Translations under genes and position numbers: made by a program | From: Bradyrhizobium sp. CCBAU 53351 | Lineage (GTDB): Bacteria > Pseudomonadota > Alphaproteobacteria > Rhizobiales > Xanthobacteraceae | Length of the DNA stretch: 64,000 bases | Assembly (NCBI RefSeq): GCF_015291745.1 | Contig: NZ_CP030059.1 | Span: forward strand, 4,553,501-4,617,500 | Direction: 5' to 3' | Shown here: in pieces, positions 60,350-64,000 of the stretch | Position numbering within the stretch: position 1 is the first letter of the stretch | Layout: each line of letters begins with the position of its first letter | The notes under the pieces: generated by a model | Told to the model about the DNA's origin: nothing | The model's database searches: none | What the model saw: only the letters and a program-made list of their open reading frames with translations

Positions 60350-61456
60350 ATGTACGACGTTCGATATTCCTATCTGCTCGAGCAATTCTCCGACCCCGCC
60401 CCGATCCTCGCCGAGATCGGCCGGCTGGTGGCGACCGGTGACTTCACCCTTGGCAAGCCCGTTGCCGAATTCGAGAAGCGCTTTGCCGAACTGATCGGCG
60501 TGCGCCACGCCATCGGCGTCGGATCGGGCACCGACGCGCTCAAGCTGCCGCTCAAGGCGCTCGGCATCGGTCATGGCGACGAGGTCATCACCGCCGCCAA
60601 CACCTTCATCGCCACCGTCGGTGCCATCGCGGAAACCGGCGCGACGCCGGTGCTGGTCGATTGCGACGATTCCTTCTGCATGAATGTCGACCAGGTCGAG
60701 GCCGCGATCACTGCGAAGACCAAGGCGATCATGCCGGTGCAGTTGACCGGCGAAGTCACCGACATGGGCAAGCTGATGCCGATCGCGCAGCGTCACAATT
60801 TGCCCGTGGTCGAGGACGCCTGCCAGGGCATCCTGTCGGAGTTCGCGGGCAAGCGCTCCGGCACCCACGGCATCGCCGCCGGCTTCTCCCTGCATCCGCT
60901 GAAGAACCTCAACGTCTGGGGCGATGCCGGCGTCGTCGTCACCAACGATGACGGCATGAACGAGAAGCTTCGTCTCATCCGCAATCACGGCATGAAGAAC
61001 CGCGACGAGATCGCGATCCTCGGCTGCAATTCGCGGCTCGATTCCTTGCAGGCCGTCGTCGGCAACTGGCTGATCGGCCAGACCAGCGAGATCACGCGGC
61101 GCCGGATCGAGAACGCCGCCTATTACGACGCGGGCCTTGCCGGCCTGCCTGGCCTGCGCGTTCCCGCGCGCCGGCCCAACGTGAAGCACGTCTACCACCT
61201 CTACATGGTGTTCGCCGAGCGCCGCGACGAGCTCTACAAATACTGCCTGGACAACGGCATCGAGGCCAAGATCCACTACCCGATCCCGCTGTATCAGCAG
61301 GAAGGCCTGAGGCATCTCGGCTACGCGCCCGGCACCTTCCCGGTCACCGACCGCCACGCCAAGGAGGTCATCAGCTTTCCCGTCGACCAGCACCTGACTC
61401 GTGCCCAGCAGGATCGCGTCATCGAGACCGTCAGGAAGTTCTGCCATGGACGCTGA
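60350..61456 (+). CDS. DegT/DnrJ/EryC1-type sugar aminotransferase (first copy)
   Basis: The 368-residue protein is a fold-type I PLP enzyme of the DegT family. It has GVGSGTDALKLPLKAL, a PLP-contact VEDACQG at 154-160, and the Schiff-base Lys185 in LHPLKNLNVWGDAG. Such enzymes aminate keto-NDP-sugars with glutamate. It overlaps the next aminotransferase by 11 bases. An N-terminal MYDVRYSYLLEQF differs from the second copy. Confidence 0.9.
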   Translation: MYDVRYSYLLEQFSDPAPILAEIGRLVATGDFTLGKPVAEFEKRFAELIGVRHAIGVGSGTDALKLPLKALGIGHGDEVITAANTFIATVGAIAETGATPVLVDCDDSFCMNVDQVEAAITAKTKAIMPVQLTGEVTDMGKLMPIAQRHNLPVVEDACQGILSEFAGKRSGTHGIAAGFSLHPLKNLNVWGDAGVVVTNDDGMNEKLRLIRNHGMKNRDEIAILGCNSRLDSLQAVVGNWLIGQTSEITRRRIENAAYYDAGLAGLPGLRVPARRPNVKHVYHLYMVFAERRDELYKYCLDNGIEAKIHYPIPLYQQEGLRHLGYAPGTFPVTDRHAKEVISFPVDQHLTRAQQDRVIETVRKFCHGR

Positions 61457-62564
61457 CACCGGCCGCCGGCGCATCGGTTACGTCAATCTTCCCGCGCAAT
61501 TCGAGGAAGAGCGCGCCGAGATCATGCAGGCGGTCGAAGGCGTATTCCAGCGCGGCGACTTCATCGGCGGCGCGGCAGTCGGAAAGCTCGAAGAGGAATT
61601 GTCGGCCTATCTCGGCTCGCCCCATGTGGTGACGCTGAATTCCGGCACCGACGCACTGATCCTCGCCTTGCGCGCGCTCAACATCGGGCCCGGCGACGAG
61701 GTGATCACCCCGCCGAATTCGTTCGTGGCATCGACCGCCGCAATCATCGCGGTCGGCGCCACGCCTATCTTTGCGGATGTGCTGCCGGACCAGAACATCG
61801 ATCCGGCTGCGGTCGAGGCCGCCGTCACGACGCGCACCAAGGCGATCATGCCGGTGCATCTGACCGGGCGCATGGCCGACATGAACCCGCTGATGGCGAT
61901 CGCGGACAAGCACGCGCTCGCCGTGATCGAGGACAGCGCGCAAGCCGTCGGCTCGACCTATGACGGCCGCATGAGCGGCACCATCGGAACGTTCGGCTGC
62001 TTCTCCGCCCATCCGCTGAAGAATCTCAACGCTGCCGGCGACGCCGGATTCCTCGTCACTGCCGACGCCGACCTCGCCGCCAGGATCCGCCGGCTGCGCA
62101 ATCACGGCCTGATCAACCGCAGCGACGTCCAGGAATGGGGCATCGTGTCACGGCTCGACACGGTGCAGGCCGAAGTGCTGCGCATCCGCCTGCGTCATCT
62201 GCCCTCGGTGATCGACCGCCGGCGGCGCAACGCCGCGCAATATCGCGCCGAGCTCGAAGGACTTCCTCTGTTCATTCCGCCCTGCCGCAACATCGAGTTC
62301 AACACCTTCCATACTTTCGTGGTGCAGACCGACCGCCGCAACGACTTCCAGAAATATCTCGCCGACAAGGGCATCGAGACCGCGATCCATTATCCGGTCC
62401 CGATCCACCTGCAGCCGGCCGCGGCGCATCTGGGGCACGGCCGCGGCGCGTTCCCCGTAACCGAGCGGCAGGCGAACCAGATCCTCACGCTTCCCATCAA
62501 CCAGTTCCTGTCGGCCGCCGACATCAGTTACATCTGCGCGACCGCCCGGGAGTATTTTGCATGA
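61446..62564 (+). CDS. DegT/DnrJ/EryC1-type sugar aminotransferase (second copy)
   Basis: The start at 61446 gives MDADTGRRRIGYVNLPAQFEEER and 372 residues; an earlier in-frame start lies inside the first copy. It has TLNSGTDALILALRAL, VIEDSAQAVGS and Lys192 in AHPLKNLNAAGDAG. It is clearly related to the first copy but diverged along its length, so the two may act on different keto positions. It overlaps the 2OG oxygenase gene by four bases (ATGA). Confidence 0.9.
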   Translation: MDADTGRRRIGYVNLPAQFEEERAEIMQAVEGVFQRGDFIGGAAVGKLEEELSAYLGSPHVVTLNSGTDALILALRALNIGPGDEVITPPNSFVASTAAIIAVGATPIFADVLPDQNIDPAAVEAAVTTRTKAIMPVHLTGRMADMNPLMAIADKHALAVIEDSAQAVGSTYDGRMSGTIGTFGCFSAHPLKNLNAAGDAGFLVTADADLAARIRRLRNHGLINRSDVQEWGIVSRLDTVQAEVLRIRLRHLPSVIDRRRRNAAQYRAELEGLPLFIPPCRNIEFNTFHTFVVQTDRRNDFQKYLADKGIETAIHYPVPIHLQPAAAHLGHGRGAFPVTERQANQILTLPINQFLSAADISYICATAREYFA

Positions 62565-63367
62565 CGGATACGGACTTCCTTCAGGCCGATGAGCAGGCGC
62601 TGGCGCAGCGCTTCATCGACAACGGCTTCGTCACCACGCCGGCCGACGATCGCGCCGGGCTCGACCGCATCCAGCGGCGCGCCGCCGAGCTCGCGGCGGA
62701 CTATCTGAAACTGCCGCACAGCAACGATCCCTACGCGATGCTGGACAGCATCCACACGCGCGTGAGCGTCGACGATCTCAATGGCCTGCGGCTGCATGTC
62801 TTCAACGGCCTGAACGCCGAACCATGGTTCCGGCCGACCTATTTCCGCCTCGCGCGCTCGACCATCGAGACCATCGTCGGCAACGAGCTCTGCATGCAGC
62901 GCCGCGTCAATCTCAGCATCCAGATGCCTGGCGACGATTCCTCGCTGCTCGCCACCCATTCCGATGTCTGGTCGGGCGACTCGCCGTTCGAGGTCGTGGT
63001 ATGGGTGCCGCTGGTGGACGTCCACCGCACCAAAGCGATGTATCTGCTGCCGCCGTCGCTGAACGGCGACATGCAGGACAAGATGGCGTCCTTGCGCAGC
63101 GCCGAGGAGCTGTACAAGACGATCAAGCCGCACGCGACCTTCATCGAGATTCCCTACGGTCACGTGATGCTGTTCAACCAGACGCTGATGCACGGCAACC
63201 GCGTCAACGAAGAGCGCGGCACGCGGTGGAGCATGAACTGCCGCTTCAAGAGCATCATGTCGCCTTACGCGGACAAGCGCTTCGGCGAGTTCTTCGAACC
63301 GATCCTGCTGCGCCCGGCGACACGGGTCGGCATGCAATACAAGCTACCGGGAGGCTTCCATGGCTGA
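62561..63367 (+). CDS. 2OG-Fe(II) oxygenase of the sporadic carbohydrate cluster type
   Basis: The start at 62561 overlaps the preceding stop. The 268-residue protein has the iron triad His133 and Asp135 (ATHSDVWSGDSPFEVVVWVPL) and His211 (LMHGNRVNEERGTRWSMNCRF), with Arg223 placed to bind 2-oxoglutarate. Such a layout matches the 'sporadic carbohydrate cluster' dioxygenase family found in O-antigen-like loci of scattered bacteria. It would hydroxylate or desaturate a sugar intermediate. The family name is from memory, not a search. Confidence 0.82.
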   Translation: MTDTDFLQADEQALAQRFIDNGFVTTPADDRAGLDRIQRRAAELAADYLKLPHSNDPYAMLDSIHTRVSVDDLNGLRLHVFNGLNAEPWFRPTYFRLARSTIETIVGNELCMQRRVNLSIQMPGDDSSLLATHSDVWSGDSPFEVVVWVPLVDVHRTKAMYLLPPSLNGDMQDKMASLRSAEELYKTIKPHATFIEIPYGHVMLFNQTLMHGNRVNEERGTRWSMNCRFKSIMSPYADKRFGEFFEPILLRPATRVGMQYKLPGGFHG

Positions 63368-63752
63368 GCGAGCCGGCCATCGCGGCTATATCGGTGCCCG
63401 GCCGCTGAACGGCAGCCGCACCCCGCAGCACGTCCAGAACATCGTGATCCGCGACTACGCGCGGCGCAAGAACCTGCAGTTTCTGCTCAGCGCCGTCGAG
63501 CACATCATGCCCGGCAGCTACATGGTGCTCGAGGATATCCTAGACGAGCTGCCCCGCCTGAACGGCATGATCCTCTACAGCATCTTCATGCTGCCACCCG
63601 ACGAGGCTCGCCGGCGGGAAATCTACGACCGCGTGCTGCGCGAAGGCTGCGACCTCCACGCCGCCGTCGAGGAGATCACGTTGTCGTCGCGGAAGGACAT
63701 CCAGGCCGTCGAGGACATCCTGCTGGTCAATCAATACGCGACCATCCTGTGA
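63360..63752 (+). CDS. Small protein of the LIC12192-type sporadic carbohydrate cluster family
   Basis: The 130-residue protein contains RGYIGARPLNGSRTPQHVQNIVIRDYARRKNLQFLLSAVEHIMPGSYMVLEDIL, the landmark of the family first noted in Leptospira O-antigen loci. The function is unknown. It has no signal peptide or membrane span. It overlaps the oxygenase gene by 8 bases, and the same pairing of oxygenase and small protein is expected in these clusters. Confidence 0.8.
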   Translation: MAERAGHRGYIGARPLNGSRTPQHVQNIVIRDYARRKNLQFLLSAVEHIMPGSYMVLEDILDELPRLNGMILYSIFMLPPDEARRREIYDRVLREGCDLHAAVEEITLSSRKDIQAVEDILLVNQYATIL

Positions 63753-63777
63753 CGACGCCGCGAACGGGTTGACGATC

Positions 63778-64000
63778 ATGGCCGAGGTCAACCTGCTCCA
63801 GCCGATGCACGCCTCGACCAGGCGGAACTACGTTCAGCGCGTGGTCGAGCACGACAAGGCGGAATCCGCCGCCGTGGCACGGCAATGGGGCCGCGACTAT
63901 TGGGACGGCGATCGGCGCTACGGCTATGGCGGCTATCGCTATGACGGACGCTGGCGCCCGCTGGCCCAGACCCTGATCGATCGCTACGGCATCAAGCCCG
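63778..64000 (+). CDS. Methyltransferase-like protein of the carbohydrate cluster, N-terminal part
   Basis: The frame opens with ATG at 63778 (MAEVNLLQPMHASTRRNYVQRV) and runs past the right edge, giving 74 residues. The segment WGRDYWDGDRRYGYGGYRYD is typical of a class I methyltransferase that often accompanies the sporadic carbohydrate cluster genes. The SAM-binding motif lies beyond the edge, so the call rests on the N-terminal sequence and context. Confidence 0.6.
   Translation, partial: MAEVNLLQPMHASTRRNYVQRVVEHDKAESAAVARQWGRDYWDGDRRYGYGGYRYDGRWRPLAQTLIDRYGIKP

Overview
The window looks like a chromosomal segment of an alphaproteobacterium of the Bradyrhizobium type. This rests on the GC-rich, strongly codon-biased genes, the forms of the ribosomal proteins, the rif-str-S10-spc-alpha gene order, and intergenic palindromes of the kind common in Bradyrhizobiaceae. 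I assigned the organism by recognition, not by a database search.

Positions 1-10.5 kb carry ordinary chromosomal genes: the start of an ATP12-type chaperone, a small exported protein, a deg/htrA-rarA-rluC-type cluster on the minus strand, a divergent HxlR regulator/quinone oxidoreductase pair, a CLC chloride channel, a DUF1330 protein with an SDR dehydrogenase, and a lone tripartite-tricarboxylate-transporter binding protein.

Positions 10.5-49.7 kb are one long minus-strand block of translation and transcription genes. In transcription order (right to left) they are secE-nusG-rplKA-[2-hydroxyacid dehydrogenase]-rplJL-rpoBC-[FAD oxidoreductase/methyltransferase fusion]-[ABC exporter]-rpsLG-fusA-tuf-rpsJ-rplCDWB-rpsS-rplV-rpsC-rplP-rpmC-rpsQ-rplNXE-rpsNH-rplFR-rpsE-rpmD-rplO-secY-[second SecY]-adk-rpsMK-rpoA-rplQ. 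Likely sigma70-type promoters lie before secE, rpsL and rpsM. Good intrinsic terminators follow rpoC, rpoA and rplQ. The block has unusual members: a SecY paralogue that lacks most of the plug and the Arg357 equivalent, an adenylate kinase with a 108-residue Lys/Ala tail, an ABC exporter with acidic tails at both ends, and a two-enzyme fusion.

From about 50 kb to the right edge lies a surface-carbohydrate locus. Three minus-strand genes (a zinc-binding C-methyltransferase, a flippase-like membrane protein, a GmhA-like SIS isomerase) diverge from a tightly overlapping plus-strand operon. The operon encodes an epimerase, a HldE-like enzyme with reversed domain order, a second epimerase, a HAD phosphatase, an APH-fold kinase, a split transketolase, two DegT-type aminotransferases, a 2OG-Fe(II) oxygenase and a small protein of the 'sporadic carbohydrate cluster' type, and a methyltransferase cut by the window edge. 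Together they could make an activated heptose-derived or amino sugar: transketolase supplies sedoheptulose 7-phosphate, the isomerase, kinase, phosphatase and nucleotidyltransferase activate it, and the epimerases, aminotransferases, oxygenase and methyltransferases decorate it. This pathway is an inference. I saw no tRNA, rRNA, CRISPR array, transposase or phage gene.
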